A DNA stretch of 5,414 bases from Chloroflexia bacterium (GTDB lineage Bacteria; Chloroflexota; Chloroflexia; Thermomicrobiales; JALYUS01): the NCBI GenBank assembly GCA_025924435.1, contig JAICIL010000302.1:1-5414 (forward strand), in the 5' to 3' direction. Of the stretch, positions 5,368 through 5,414 are shown piece after piece. The translations under genes and the position numbers were made by a program. The notes below the pieces were generated by a model that worked only from the letters and a program-made list of their open reading frames with translations, made no database searches and was not told where the DNA came from. Numbering within the stretch: position 1 is the first letter of the stretch; each line of letters begins with the position of its first letter.

Positions 5368-5414
5368 CAGGAATCGGTGATTACTTCATCATTCGTTGCG
5401 GGGAGCGATACGGG
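5367..5414 (-). CDS. Possible C-terminal end of a minus-strand gene entering from the right edge
   Basis: The minus-strand frame is open from the window edge to a TGA at 5369-5367 and gives only 15 residues, ending N-D-E-V-I-T-D-S. The acidic, polar composition differs from the Arg-rich shadows elsewhere, and its stop overlaps the next ATG. The visible part is too short to identify or to exclude chance. Confidence 0.25.
   Translation of the reverse strand, partial: PVSLPATNDEVITDS

Noticed and set aside
4985..5380. Plus-strand 131-codon frame downstream of the copper operon
   Set aside because: It starts inside the hairpin array, lacks a ribosome site and has Ser/Arg/Gly/Ala-rich composition with mixed third positions.

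Overview
This high-GC window reads as a chromosomal segment of a free-living bacterium, most plausibly a Chloroflexota (Thermomicrobia-like) lineage, with an actinobacterium as the alternative. The reasons are the very G/C-rich third codon positions, a secreted DUF11/Ig-like repeat protein with Cys-x8-Cys hairpins, and a small secreted membrane-anchored protein placed directly before a CopC-CopD fusion. No rRNA, tRNA, insertion sequence or CRISPR array is visible, so the lineage is an inference from style rather than from a marker.

Layout. Positions 1-1665 (+) hold the 3' end of a large secreted repeat protein: two Ig-like units, two DUF11 units, a 16-proline linker and a third DUF11 unit. 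It ends at a TAA followed by a perfect 13-bp terminator-type hairpin (1675-1705). About 560 bases without a convincing gene follow (1706-2268); they contain a 12-bp palindrome overlapping an orphan Shine-Dalgarno sequence and a G-quadruplex motif on the minus strand. Positions 2269-4896 (+) form a two-gene copper-type operon: a 226-aa secreted protein with a C-terminal anchor, then, 36 bases later, a 636-aa CopC-CopD protein with an extra C-terminal YtkA/FixH-like domain. A GC-rich hairpin (4904-4929) closes the operon. Downstream, 4967-5080 is a compact array of three hairpins, two of which exclude each other, with complementary loops. The right edge has weak signs of genes entering on the minus strand: a frame ending at 5367 overlapped by a 31-codon frame at 5272-5367.

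Function. The two operon proteins are both exported, and in both the predicted signal-peptidase cut leaves a histidine as the first mature residue. In CopC this N-terminal His, together with the downstream Asp-x-His, is the known Cu(II) site. The likely picture is extracytoplasmic copper capture by the CopC domain, possibly helped by the small anchored protein and the C-terminal domain, with delivery across the membrane by the eight-helix CopD part. The DUF11 protein is a separate transcription unit, presumably a surface or secreted adhesive or structural protein.

The strongest 'second look' items are the structured hairpin array at 4967-5080, the shared Gly-His-Tyr motif and N-terminal His of the two copper-operon proteins, and the uninterrupted proline run in the DUF11 protein. 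No clearly new multi-gene system is present.
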